From a virus: 60,538 bases of DNA. A program made the translations under genes and the position numbers. Shown piece by piece: positions 50,954-58,570 of the stretch. The notes beneath the pieces were generated by a model. That model ran no database searches. It was not told where the DNA came from and saw only the letters and a program-made list of their open reading frames with translations. The stretch covers positions 1-60,538 of IMG/VR virus record IMGVR_UViG_3300005095_000141; one strand, given 5' to 3'. Position 1 is the stretch's first letter, and every line of letters begins with the position of its first letter.

Positions 50954-50961
50954 TGGATAAA

Positions 50962-51348
50962 ATGGCTTGGAACGTAGGAAAATGGTCGACCCGTAGTGTA
51001 ATACTGGAAAAGGTTAAAAAGAGCGTTGACATTGACGCTATTAAGCAGAAGATTGAGAAGATAGAGATGCCCAGCTTCAATGTCTATATAGACAAGGAGA
51101 ATGACAATGAACTGAAAGTAGAGGGCGGAGTTAAGACGGTCTATAGGCTTGTATTCGACATTAACGGTCTTGACTATACGATAATAGCAGATACTGAGGA
51201 CGCTGTTATTGAGAAGCTTATTGACAAGCTTGTAGAAGTAGTATGGATGAAGATTATGGAGAGAGAGTCTGAGATAAGCGATGAGGAAGACGATGAATAT
51301 ACTGATGACGAATACGATGATTGGGAAGACGATGACGATGACTGGTGA
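50962..51348 (+). CDS. Hypothetical protein with highly acidic C-terminus
   Basis: 128 residues, ATG at 50962. Basic N-terminal helix, a beta middle (KTVYRLVFDINGLDYTIIA) and a final stretch of almost only Asp/Glu/Tyr/Trp (about residues 105-128). Acidic tails of this type occur in DNA-mimic and SSB-interaction proteins. No family can be assigned. Confidence 0.55.
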   Translation: MAWNVGKWSTRSVILEKVKKSVDIDAIKQKIEKIEMPSFNVYIDKENDNELKVEGGVKTVYRLVFDINGLDYTIIADTEDAVIEKLIDKLVEVVWMKIMERESEISDEEDDEYTDDEYDDWEDDDDDW

Positions 51349-51366
51349 ATAGGTGGGGGATAAAGA

Positions 51367-52677
51367 TTGGGTTTCCCCCGTATGCCATTAGAAATTGTTT
51401 TTTCACGCCCCGATACTGTTCTTGCACATAGATTAGTAGGAGCTACAGATACCGATGATTATGAGAGGAAGATGCATAAGATTTTCGATATTTACGCCAG
51501 TAAGCAGTGTGTGGAAGGAAAGGAATGGTGTGAATGTGTGTACCGTTACACAGAGCTTGGCACGATAAAGTATTTCAGATACCCGATACTGAGTGTTCTG
51601 CGTGGAAGTGTTGTGCGGTTCTACAGCAATGGAGAAGCAAGGCAGGTTAGCTTTCCGTTTGCCAAGTTCTTTAACGAGGGAGAAGTTAGGGCGGACAGGC
51701 TGGAGAAATACGGTATTGTTGCTAGGGATACCGAGAACGTTGACAAGTATGCTGGGAAGAATGCCCTTGCTACCGAGAAGATTGACGGAACGCTTATAGT
51801 GGTTTGGAGAGACCCGGATACCGGTGTACTGCGTGCTAATACTAGAGGACGACTGGATGTTGGTAAGAGGAACTGGTTTGTAGAGATTTTCTTTGGAACG
51901 ATTGAGAGACGTGGTATGTGGAATGACTTAGAGGAACTGGTAGGAGACAACGAGACTGTTATGTTTGAGCTTAGAAGCAGTGATTACCCTGGAAGCACTA
52001 TGCCGTTCAAGTATGTTGAGTGGTCTGCAGACAATATTGATGGTTGCTGGGAGAAGTGGACGCCGTACCTGCTTGCCCGTAGAAGACATGATACGCTTGA
52101 GATAGAGTACTACCGTGACAGTGTGTTTGATATGCCCGTAACGATTGATGCTAGGAGATTTGATGATGTGATGGAGTTTGTTAGGACGCACCCGGAGAAA
52201 GAAGGTGTTGTACTGTGGTTTCCCGGCATGCGGTATATGGATGAGTTTGTGTGGTGGGATTACCTTGTGAAGATGAAGAACTTCGCCTATTTACTAAAGA
52301 CGGTGTTTACTGGCAGGAAGCCGTACAGGAAGATAATGAAGTATATTGGGAACGGACGCATAGATGACCTGTACCCGTTCTTACCGGATGATATGAAGGA
52401 GTTTGTTGATACTGTTAGGGAGAAATATGATAAGTTGATGGAGATTGTGAACGAGATACGGTATTTGTACGATACTGCTGATGAGGAGACGAGGAAGAAA
52501 ATATATGGTGTGCTTAGACGAAAGATATGGTTTGCCCGTGATATTGTTACTGGACGGCTTGGGAGGATGATGTCTGTTCTGGTGAAAGACGATAATGAGA
52601 AGACGTTTAAGGCTGTTGATAGACTGCTTAGGAGAATGAAGGATGTATATAGTGCTGTGCTGGAAGTGGTTGATTAA
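51367..52677 (+). CDS. T4 RNA ligase 1-like (Rnl1) RNA repair ligase
   Basis: 436 residues, TTG at 51367 (ATG 51382 possible). Nucleotidyltransferase motif I is TEKIDGTLIVVW with Lys138 as the AMP-accepting residue. The FAKFFNEGE segment upstream (residues 98-106) is diagnostic of the T4 Rnl1 group (FPKFFN-like). Later are VMFELRSS (motif III-like), EGVVLWFPG (motif IV) and VKMKN (motif V). Rnl1 reseals tRNAs cut by host anticodon nucleases; here it may counter such defence. It has a C-terminal helical domain. Confidence 0.85.
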   Translation: MGFPRMPLEIVFSRPDTVLAHRLVGATDTDDYERKMHKIFDIYASKQCVEGKEWCECVYRYTELGTIKYFRYPILSVLRGSVVRFYSNGEARQVSFPFAKFFNEGEVRADRLEKYGIVARDTENVDKYAGKNALATEKIDGTLIVVWRDPDTGVLRANTRGRLDVGKRNWFVEIFFGTIERRGMWNDLEELVGDNETVMFELRSSDYPGSTMPFKYVEWSADNIDGCWEKWTPYLLARRRHDTLEIEYYRDSVFDMPVTIDARRFDDVMEFVRTHPEKEGVVLWFPGMRYMDEFVWWDYLVKMKNFAYLLKTVFTGRKPYRKIMKYIGNGRIDDLYPFLPDDMKEFVDTVREKYDKLMEIVNEIRYLYDTADEETRKKIYGVLRRKIWFARDIVTGRLGRMMSVLVKDDNEKTFKAVDRLLRRMKDVYSAVLEVVD

Positions 52678-52762
52678 ATAGGTTTTTGACTAGGCTTTTA
52701 TGCGGTGATGATTATTTTGTTTAAATGGGAATACCGACATACAAACAGCATGGTGTGCAGGG
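52678..52762 (+). other. Intergenic spacer with possible TATA-like elements
   Basis: 85 bases with GGCTTTTATGCGG (52694-52706) and TTTGTTTAAATGGG (52716-52729), both possible A/T promoter boxes for the membrane-protein/cysteine-protease unit. No gene is seen. Confidence 0.35.
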
Positions 52763-52975
52763 ATGTCTGCGAGGGCAAGTGCCTTTGTGGAGATGCTACT
52801 GGTTATACTGGCGTTGGTAGGCGGTATTCTATGGCTTGTGTTTCCGTTGATAGTGTTTCTAGCTATTGGATATAGTGATGGGAGTCTGAGTGTTAAGGAT
52901 GTTGCTGTTGCTGTTGGATGCGAGGTGGCTTACCTGTTGTTCCTGTACATTGTTTATTACCGGCGACGCAGATAA
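52763..52975 (+). CDS. Small two-transmembrane protein, holin candidate
   Basis: 70 residues, ATG at 52763. Hydrophobic segments at about residues 8-35 (FVEMLLVILALVGGILWLVFPLIVFLAI) and 47-65 (VAVAVGCEVAYLLFLYIVYY), with a short basic end (RRRR). Two segments and a basic tail fit small holins. The close cysteine-protease gene (53175) supports a lysis or egress role, by context only. Confidence 0.55.
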   Translation: MSARASAFVEMLLVILALVGGILWLVFPLIVFLAIGYSDGSLSVKDVAVAVGCEVAYLLFLYIVYYRRRR

Positions 52976-52993
52976 GATATTGTGGTGGTAGCT

Positions 52994-53188
52994 GTGCCCG
53001 AAGACCTTAACACGCTAGCCGAGAAGCTGAACATGATTGTGAAGCTATTGGCTGGTAAGAAATGTGAATGCTACTGTGACGAGGAGCTTGATAACCTTGT
53101 TAAGGAGTTGCAGGAGACTGTTAACCTGCTTATTGACTGGGCAACAAAGGCTGGTATGGGGGTGATTGGCAGAGATGTTGAAGGCTGA
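52994..53188 (+). CDS. Hypothetical helical protein with CECYC motif, 64 residues
   Basis: Not recognised. GTG at 52994 after GGTGGT. Helical with CECYC in the middle (KKCECYCDEEL), a possible metal clamp or hinge. It overlaps the cysteine-protease gene by 14 bases; possibly its partner or regulator. Confidence 0.5.
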   Translation: MPEDLNTLAEKLNMIVKLLAGKKCECYCDEELDNLVKELQETVNLLIDWATKAGMGVIGRDVEG

Positions 53189-53663
53189 TATTGGTACGAT
53201 TGCACAGTATGTGAAGCAACTGTATGACTGGTATGTGCCGCCGTTTAAGCCAAAGACCGTCAATATTGGTTGGCAGGGAATGTATAAGGTGCTTAGCAAG
53301 TTACCGAACTTTAGCCCTGCAAAGGTGCTTCGTACTGATGGTAATTACTATGCTACTGATTATGAGACGTTTAAGAAGATTATTGCTTGGGACTGGACGA
53401 ACACTAGGCAGTACATTGTTGATACGTTTGACTGTGACAAGTTTGCTCTGTACTTTAAGGTTAGGATGGCGATAAACTTCGGCATTAACGCTGTACCGGC
53501 TGTGTTTGACTATGACGGTGGACACGCATATAATGTTGTAGTGTTTACCGATAAGGATGAGCCGTACCTGTACGAGCCGCAGAACGACAGGCTGTTCTTA
53601 CCGACTAAGGAGAACCTTAAGAAGCCGTATGTTCTTGGACAGCACTACATACTGATTGTGTGA
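53175..53663 (+). CDS. Predicted papain/transglutaminase-like cysteine protease
   Basis: 162 residues, ATG at 53175. The pattern FDCDKFAL with Cys87, GGHAYNVVV with His117 and YEPQND with Glu134 and Gln136 gives a Cys-His-(Glu/Asp) order. It resembles small phage and bacterial transglutaminase-like peptidases (D-C-D-x-F-A ... G-G-H-A-x-N-V ... E-P-Q). No signal peptide is clear. Beside the holin candidate it could cleave a peptide in the host wall or S-layer anchor. It could instead process virion proteins. Confidence 0.62.
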   Translation: MLKADIGTIAQYVKQLYDWYVPPFKPKTVNIGWQGMYKVLSKLPNFSPAKVLRTDGNYYATDYETFKKIIAWDWTNTRQYIVDTFDCDKFALYFKVRMAINFGINAVPAVFDYDGGHAYNVVVFTDKDEPYLYEPQNDRLFLPTKENLKKPYVLGQHYILIV

Positions 53664-53669
53664 TGCTGT

Positions 53670-53933
53670 ATGGGAGAGACGAAGTGTTTTGAAGTAGAGC
53701 TTGTTTTTACGGGCAGTCTTTCCTACACGTATGTTTTGCCGATAACGGGGTATGCTGTAGGATACGGTAATTTGTTTGGTCTTGACGGCACTGTTTATGC
53801 CTATGTAAAGGAGAATAGCTGTGGAGATACCGGTGTATGCAGTAGAAACCTTATATACAGGATTGTGCTTAATGAAGTACCTGAGAAGATAGGAGACAAG
53901 TTCACCGTGTTTCTATGTTATACAGAGTTTTGA
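53670..53933 (+). CDS. Hypothetical beta-rich protein, 87 residues
   Basis: Not recognised. ATG at 53670. Beta-rich with a Cys pair (NSCGDTGVCS) and Gly/Tyr-rich strands (GYAVGYGNLFG). It lies between the cysteine-protease gene and the terminase small subunit. Confidence 0.5.
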   Translation: MGETKCFEVELVFTGSLSYTYVLPITGYAVGYGNLFGLDGTVYAYVKENSCGDTGVCSRNLIYRIVLNEVPEKIGDKFTVFLCYTEF

Positions 53934-53945
53934 GCGTGATATGGT

Positions 53946-54398
53946 TTGAAGACCCCGCTTGATGATGTTAAGGATACGGCTAAACGTGTTATTGCTGAAG
54001 GCGTCGCGTCTGGAAAGAAGTTTGAAGAGATAGCGCAGGAGCTTAGCGAGATGCTAGGTAAGAAGATAACGCCTAGTATGGTGCGGTATTTCTACTACAG
54101 AGAGTTTGGGGATGTTGTTTCTGATACGCCTAGAAGCAGTACCGATGTTGTTGACGATGAAGGAGAATTTGATTTGGAGAAGGAATTGATATGGCTGTAC
54201 CGTGTGCAGAAGAAACGTATTAGACGGCTGGTTAGACTGGAGGAAGAAGCTGGACTGCCACTGCCTGATACGAGCAAGAACATTGATATTGCAAGCAGGA
54301 TACTGGAGAAGCTTGGAAAAATAGGAAGTGCAGAGGATGAGAACATTATTGAGAAGGTGCTTGAGGCGCTGGAGTCTGATACTGGTACTGAGCAGTAG
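53946..54398 (+). CDS. Terminase small subunit (predicted)
   Basis: 150 residues, TTG at 53946. The N-terminal part is a helix-turn-helix-like segment (GKKFEEIAQELSEMLGKKITPSMVRYFYYRE). A middle acidic linker and a helical C-terminus (IDIASRILEKLGKIG) follow. Small terminases recognise viral DNA through an N-terminal HTH. Direct overlap with the large terminase supports the call. Confidence 0.65.
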   Translation: MKTPLDDVKDTAKRVIAEGVASGKKFEEIAQELSEMLGKKITPSMVRYFYYREFGDVVSDTPRSSTDVVDDEGEFDLEKELIWLYRVQKKRIRRLVRLEEEAGLPLPDTSKNIDIASRILEKLGKIGSAEDENIIEKVLEALESDTGTEQ

Positions 54399-54409
54399 TG
54401 GTGTTTGTT

Positions 54410-55831
54410 TTGAACAAGCTTGTTGAGAAGGCGCTTAGGAATTTCGACAAGTTTGTAGCGGCTTTGTTTGTAGGGCCGGACGGCAAGCCGTTGCGGCTGA
54501 CGTATTACCAGAAAGAGTTTATTATGAAGGCGCTTACGAGGAAGCCGGGCAAGTTTATTTTCTTGGCGGCGACCCGTAGCGGTAAGACGACCAGTACAGC
54601 CGTGCTTGCAATACTGTATGGATTGCTGTACCCGAGAGAAGAGATTGTTGTTGTTGCGCCCACGTTTAGACAGGCAAACATACTGTTTGGAAGGATACGA
54701 GAATTCATTATGTCCAGCCCGATACTGATGCGCATGATAGACAGGGAGAAGAGCTTTAGGCACGACCTGATACACTTTAAGAACAAGACTGTACTGAGAG
54801 CGTTGTCTGCAGGTAACCCTGAGGCGTTGCTTGGCTTCGGTGCTACTGTGCTGATTGTTGATGAGGCTGGTAGCATACCGGACAATATTTTCAGAACCCG
54901 TATATTGAGGATGATTATGAGTAACCCGCTTGGAAGGAAGCCTGTGCTGATACTGCTTGGTACGCCGCACGTACACAACTATATGTGGAGGCTGTGGGTA
55001 GAAGGTGATGAGAAAGAAGTGTTTAAGATGCGTGTTACTTGGAGGGACGCTGTTAAGGCTGGAATAATGAGGAAGGATGAGGTGGAGTTTGCCCGTAAGA
55101 TGCTTAGCGAGACAGAGTTTAGGATGTGGTATGAGGCGGAGTTCGTGAATACTGAGGGCAAGTTCTTCGATATTGATGATATTAGGAAGTGTGCTGTTGC
55201 CCGTGGAATAGTTGGTGCGAAGCCTTTGCCTAGGAGACCGGGGCATATACGGATACTGAGTGTTGATGTTGCACGGCTGGGGGATGACGAGACAGCCGCT
55301 GTTATTGTTGAGGTGCCGAAGAACTTTACGCCGGAGGAAGGCATAGTAGAAGTGCTTGGAGTGTACCGGCGCAAGAAGATGTACTTGAATGAGACAATAG
55401 GCTGGGTACTGCACTTGGCAGAGGAATGGCTGGTAGATTATGTAGCTGTTGACGCTATAGGAATGGGCGTCGGGGTCTGCGACGTGCTTAGGGAGAAGCT
55501 TGGTTTTTACCGTGTTGTTGATGTTTCGGCGGCTGGTAGGGAGCGTATTGATATGTTTATGCTGTTTAGGCGTCTTGCTAGGGAGAGGCGTATTATTTTG
55601 CCTGAGAATGAAGATATAGTTAGGCAGTTCTGGTCTTATGAGGTTCGCTATGGCGGTAATGGTGATGTGCGCATTATTAAGAAGGCCGGGTACCGTGATG
55701 ATGTTGCCGATGCTATTATTTATGGTGTTTGGGTGGGCTACAAGTACAGTAACTACGCTGGCTATACCGTGCATGTGTCTGACAAGATAGCCAATATTGT
55801 TGAGCGCATGTCTGCTAGTGGAAGCCTGTGA
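54410..55831 (+). CDS. terL: Terminase large subunit
   Basis: 473 residues from TTG 54410 (GTG 54398 gives four more). The ATPase domain has Walker A AATRSGKTTS (residues 53-62), Walker B TVLIVDEAGS (Asp151, Glu152) and LILLGTPH (motif III). The C-terminal RNase H-like nuclease has LSVDVARLGDD, AVDAIGMGVGVCDVL and YRDDVADAIIYG. The motor translocates DNA into the prohead through the portal (19749). Followed 4 bases later by the 19-bp motif and the JAMM gene. Confidence 0.93.
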   Translation: MNKLVEKALRNFDKFVAALFVGPDGKPLRLTYYQKEFIMKALTRKPGKFIFLAATRSGKTTSTAVLAILYGLLYPREEIVVVAPTFRQANILFGRIREFIMSSPILMRMIDREKSFRHDLIHFKNKTVLRALSAGNPEALLGFGATVLIVDEAGSIPDNIFRTRILRMIMSNPLGRKPVLILLGTPHVHNYMWRLWVEGDEKEVFKMRVTWRDAVKAGIMRKDEVEFARKMLSETEFRMWYEAEFVNTEGKFFDIDDIRKCAVARGIVGAKPLPRRPGHIRILSVDVARLGDDETAAVIVEVPKNFTPEEGIVEVLGVYRRKKMYLNETIGWVLHLAEEWLVDYVAVDAIGMGVGVCDVLREKLGFYRVVDVSAAGRERIDMFMLFRRLARERRIILPENEDIVRQFWSYEVRYGGNGDVRIIKKAGYRDDVADAIIYGVWVGYKYSNYAGYTVHVSDKIANIVERMSASGSL

Positions 55832-55835
55832 CGGC

Positions 55836-55854
55836 TGTGCTTTGAGAATACCGG
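55836..55854 (+). promoter_or_regulatory. 19-bp viral boundary motif, copy 13 (upstream of JAMM)
   Basis: TGTGCTTTGAGAATACCGG, 24 bases before the ATG at 55879. It starts the ubiquitin-like cassette as a separate unit from the terminase. Confidence 0.7.
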
Positions 55855-55878
55855 ATAAACTGCATTGGGCTGGTAGGT

Positions 55879-56598
55879 ATGCGTGTTAAGAAAATACGTG
55901 CTAGTTCGTCTAAATGGAGTACTGGGTATAAGCCTGTAACTGAATGCCCGTATATGAAGATTGGTAAGCTGATAGTGCTTGTTGATTTTTCGTTGTTCGA
56001 GAAGATAAGCAGGCTTGCAGACGAGATTGATACCGAGTTCCTGATGTATGCTAAGTACAAGAAGCTTGGTGAAAATGAAATATACGTTGTTGATGACGTG
56101 TTTGTACCGAAACAGAAAGCTAGTGCTACGTTTGTAGAGGTAGAGGACAAGATACCGGAGAAGTTTGCTACTGAGACTGTTGTTATACATAAGCACCCGC
56201 CGAATATAGAGTCGTTCAGCAGAACAGATTATGAGTACATTAATGCGAATAACGATGTTAGTCTGCTGTGGTGTGATGGAGAGTTTACTGATGCTACTGT
56301 AAGGCGCAAGCTACCGTGTGGTAAGACTGCTATTGCGAGTGCAGATACTGTTAAGATGTATGTTGTTCTGCCTACTGGTAAGAAGGTTGATAAGCTGATA
56401 GATGGTATTAAGAAATGGGTTGAGGAGGCGAAGAAGAAGATAAAGCAGGAATATGTGCATGTGGCGAATGGCAAGACTATTCTTGACTATAGCGATTATG
56501 GTGGGTGGAGGACTAGCCTGTACGACATACCGGATTATGATGATGAGATAGAGGAGCTGTATAATGGAGAGATTAGTAGGATGATGCGTAGAAGGTGA
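55879..56598 (+). CDS. JAMM/MPN metalloprotease (deubiquitinase-like)
   Basis: 239 residues, ATG at 55879 after GGTAGG. The zinc site is read as Glu53 in EFLMYAKY, then His104-x-His106, seven residues, Ser114, two residues, Asp117 (HKHPPNIESFSRTD). This exactly matches HxH-x7-S-x2-D of active JAMM isopeptidases. These cleave ubiquitin-like tags (Rpn11, AMSH, archaeal HvJAMM). Central strands (EIYVVDDVFVPKQ) fit the MPN fold; the C-terminal third is helical and basic. Phage tail protein K also has a JAB domain, but this gene is far from the tail block and lies in the cassette with E1-, E2- and ubiquitin-like genes. Confidence 0.85.
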   Translation: MRVKKIRASSSKWSTGYKPVTECPYMKIGKLIVLVDFSLFEKISRLADEIDTEFLMYAKYKKLGENEIYVVDDVFVPKQKASATFVEVEDKIPEKFATETVVIHKHPPNIESFSRTDYEYINANNDVSLLWCDGEFTDATVRRKLPCGKTAIASADTVKMYVVLPTGKKVDKLIDGIKKWVEEAKKKIKQEYVHVANGKTILDYSDYGGWRTSLYDIPDYDDEIEELYNGEISRMMRRR

Positions 56599-56939
56599 TG
56601 TTTGTGGATAGATGGGACTTTGTGTATTGGTTTAGGAGACCGGTTGGAAGTACTGCTGATGTTGTAGAGGCGGTTGCTAGTGACGGTGATAAATGGTATG
56701 TTGTAACTATGGGTGGAAGGATTAACGAGAGAGGGGAATACGAGATTATGGGAGAACCGATACCGATTGATGGGCCGAAGGATGACCCTGTAGATATGCT
56801 GTGTAGTCACCTAGAGTTTTACAGGGAGATTGGTATTGTTGGGAAATGGGATAAGCAGGTTGAGAAGTTCTGTAGCGATACCGGTGTAGATGATGAGATT
56901 GTGTTTATGAAGCACTTGAGGATAAGGAGGTCTAGGTGA
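56598..56939 (+). CDS. Hypothetical protein in the ubiquitin-like cassette, 113 residues
   Basis: Not recognised. ATG at 56598 overlaps the JAMM stop. N-terminal helix with aromatic and basic residues (DRWDFVYWFRRP) like the Trp-rich helices of the E1 and E2 starts. Then a beta hairpin with Gly-Gly and an acidic loop with two Cys. Coupled translation with JAMM suggests a JAMM partner or substrate adaptor (inference). Confidence 0.55.
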   Translation: MFVDRWDFVYWFRRPVGSTADVVEAVASDGDKWYVVTMGGRINERGEYEIMGEPIPIDGPKDDPVDMLCSHLEFYREIGIVGKWDKQVEKFCSDTGVDDEIVFMKHLRIRRSR

Positions 56940-56946
56940 TAGTGGA

Positions 56947-57144
56947 ATGAGTGGAAACGATAGTGCTGTTATAGAGGATTGGTGTGGAGAAAAATACGAT
57001 GTGAACGAGATACTTGTAGAAGTAGATAGCGTAGAGGATATACTGAGGAGACTGTGCAATCCATATAAGAGAATAGGTGATGTGCATGTGTGTGTAATAG
57101 AATGTAGTGCGTTTGCATTTAGAGTTAGAGGTGATAGTGCTTGA
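56947..57144 (+). CDS. Hypothetical protein, 65 residues
   Basis: Not recognised. ATG at 56947. It is acidic, with a helix containing VEVDSVEDILRRLC and a C-terminal beta segment with Cys (VHVCVIECSAFAFRV). Its stop overlaps the TTG of the next gene. Confidence 0.5.
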   Translation: MSGNDSAVIEDWCGEKYDVNEILVEVDSVEDILRRLCNPYKRIGDVHVCVIECSAFAFRVRGDSA

Positions 57145-57260
57145 TAACGGTTCCGATGGATGAATGTGTTAAGAAGTGCTTGGAGAAGAATGGCTGGACA
57201 CAGGAGAACATGATACGGTGTATGCATAAGTGTGCGGAGGAGGTGAAGTCTGCATGGTGA
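57141..57260 (+). CDS. Twin CX3C mini-protein, 39 residues
   Basis: TTG at 57141 overlaps the upstream stop (TTGA), and the stop overlaps the next ATG. Two helices each carry a C-x3-C motif: Cys9/Cys13 and Cys27/Cys31, 13 residues between. This twin CX3C helical-hairpin layout is known from small Tim chaperones and CHCH-like proteins, where two disulfides join the helices. The frame is exactly coupled on both sides, supporting expression. Function unknown. Confidence 0.55.
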   Translation: MITVPMDECVKKCLEKNGWTQENMIRCMHKCAEEVKSAW

Positions 57261-57646
57261 AATGGCGTGTTGACGATATGGATGATTTGGGAGACAAGGT
57301 CTGGGTGACCGTTATATTTGAGATAGATAAGGATGACTGGGTTGAGAGGTCTGTGTCTAGGTATAGTGAACTGCGTGATAAATGGACGAAGCTGTACCGT
57401 AAGGAGCTTGACATATATAGGAAGCTTGGTGGAAGAACTGGAGATGTTGTTGAGGTGTATAAGGACGGCACGGTTGTTATTGAGTATGGTGGTTTGCTGG
57501 GGAGGAAGCGTGTGAAGAAAGTGGTGTCTGCTGAGCTTAAACGCATTATTGATGAGAGAGCTGTGGTTGAGAAGGCTGTTAGCAATATTGTTGACAGGCT
57601 TGCTGAGAGGATTTTCGAGGAACTGTGCGGTGATAATGGTTATTAG
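57254..57646 (+). CDS. Hypothetical protein, 130 residues
   Basis: Not recognised. ATG at 57254 overlaps the previous stop. Beta-strand start (KVWVTVIFEID), a charged helix (RYSELRDKWTKLYRKELDIYRKL), a short hairpin (TGDVVEVYKDGTVVIEYGG, an SH3-like look) and a helical end. No catalytic motif. Confidence 0.55.
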   Translation: MVKWRVDDMDDLGDKVWVTVIFEIDKDDWVERSVSRYSELRDKWTKLYRKELDIYRKLGGRTGDVVEVYKDGTVVIEYGGLLGRKRVKKVVSAELKRIIDERAVVEKAVSNIVDRLAERIFEELCGDNGY

Positions 57647-57679
57647 TTGTTTGTTGTATAGTTTGTAGTGGTGGTAGGT

Positions 57680-58066
57680 ATGCCGTTTACTGGTAGGAGT
57701 GCGTTGAACCGTATTGTTGGTTTGCTTGAGGGTGTGCTTCGTGTTGCTAGTGATGTTGTAAGCGGTAGTTCTGGCAGTGTTTCTACTGGTGATGCTGAGG
57801 CTGTTGTTGCTAGTGTTGATTTGTCTGGCTGTGTGCGTGGCGTTGTGTTGGTTGCTAATACTGGTGGTAATGGTGTGGATGTTGTTGTGTCTGCTGTTGT
57901 TCCCGGCGGTAGTGTTTCGTACCAGTTGTTTAGCGGTAGTGTTGCGGCTGGTGCTGTACAGCGTGTGGATGTTGATTTTCCCTGTAAGGTCAGTGTGTTT
58001 GCTAAGAATAGTACGAGTGGTGCGGGCAGTACTGTTGTTGTTGACTGGGTTGGCTGGAAAGCCTAG
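57680..58066 (+). CDS. Hypothetical beta-rich protein, 128 residues
   Basis: Not recognised. ATG at 57680 after GGTGGT. N-terminal helix (ALNRIVGLLEGVLRVASDVV), then Ser/Gly/Val-rich strands (GVVLVANTGGNGVDVVVSAVV, in parts) and a final WVGW. It looks like a small jelly-roll or beta-sandwich. Surface or secreted role possible. Confidence 0.5.
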   Translation: MPFTGRSALNRIVGLLEGVLRVASDVVSGSSGSVSTGDAEAVVASVDLSGCVRGVVLVANTGGNGVDVVVSAVVPGGSVSYQLFSGSVAAGAVQRVDVDFPCKVSVFAKNSTSGAGSTVVVDWVGWKA

Positions 58067-58160
58067 CACTGTTTTTTAGCCTGTACTGAACAATGTGTGC
58101 CGGGCAATGTACAGGCGCCGGACACAGACCACCATATAGAATACAGGAGAGGAGAACACA
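58067..58160 (+). promoter_or_regulatory. Spacer with inverted repeat (operator or hairpin) before the 58161 gene
   Basis: GCCTGTAC (58079-58086) and GTACAGGC (58109-58116) are perfect 8-bp inverted arms with a 22-base spacer. This fits a dimeric regulator operator or a stem. A/C-rich bases (58130-58220) contrast with the G/T-rich surroundings. The next gene encodes a possible RHH protein, so autoregulation is plausible. No 19-bp motif is here. Confidence 0.5.
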
Positions 58161-58511
58161 ATGCCCAGACACATACACACAATAATAACAGAGAAACTAT
58201 ACTGGGTAATAGACAGTATTAGGGGCCGGTACGGTGTTAGTAGTGGTGCTTTGCTAGAGTTTGTTTTCTGGGCTTGCTGGGAGGATAGTGGTTGTAGGCG
58301 GCGTGTTTTGGACTGGCTTGCTGGCCGTGGTGTTCGTACTGGTAGTACTGGTGGTGCTGGCGATACTGGTTCTGGTTCGGCTGGTTCTGCTGGTGGTGTG
58401 GATAGTACCGGTAATGCTGGTGGTGGTGGTGCTTCGTCTTTTGCTGAGTGGTTGGTGCGTGGGTGGGGTGACCCGTTGAACCAGTTGTTGTTTGAGCTTG
58501 GCGGTGACTAG
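58161..58511 (+). CDS. RHH-like protein with Gly/Ser linker and C-terminal Trp helix
   Basis: 116 residues, ATG at 58161 after GGAGAGGAG. Residues of about 5-40 (HTIITEKLYWVIDSIRGRYG, then VSSGALLEFVFWACW) resemble ribbon-helix-helix proteins. Residues of about 55-90 are a Gly/Ser/Thr/Ala-rich linker (GSTGGAGDTG, GSAGSAGG). The end is a helix SFAEWLVRGWGDPLNQLLFEL finishing in Gly-Gly-Asp. The linker style is shared with the E1 and E2 starts. GG plus one residue could be read as a processed conjugation tail, but the fold is not beta-grasp. Confidence 0.5.
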   Translation: MPRHIHTIITEKLYWVIDSIRGRYGVSSGALLEFVFWACWEDSGCRRRVLDWLAGRGVRTGSTGGAGDTGSGSAGSAGGVDSTGNAGGGGASSFAEWLVRGWGDPLNQLLFELGGD

Positions 58512-58523
58512 GCTGGTTTGTGC

Positions 58524-58542
58524 TGTGCTTTGTTTTTACTGG
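58524..58542 (+). promoter_or_regulatory. 19-bp viral boundary motif, copy 14 (upstream of E1)
   Basis: TGTGCTTTGTTTTTACTGG, 28 bases before the GTG at 58571. Confidence 0.7.
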
Positions 58543-58570
58543 TATTTACTGGGTTTGTGGGTGGTGTGTT

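Noticed and set aside
54095-55774. A 559-codon open frame on the minus strand across the terminase genes
   Set aside because: It is the antisense shadow of TerS/TerL; its translation has no family features, and there is no ribosome site.
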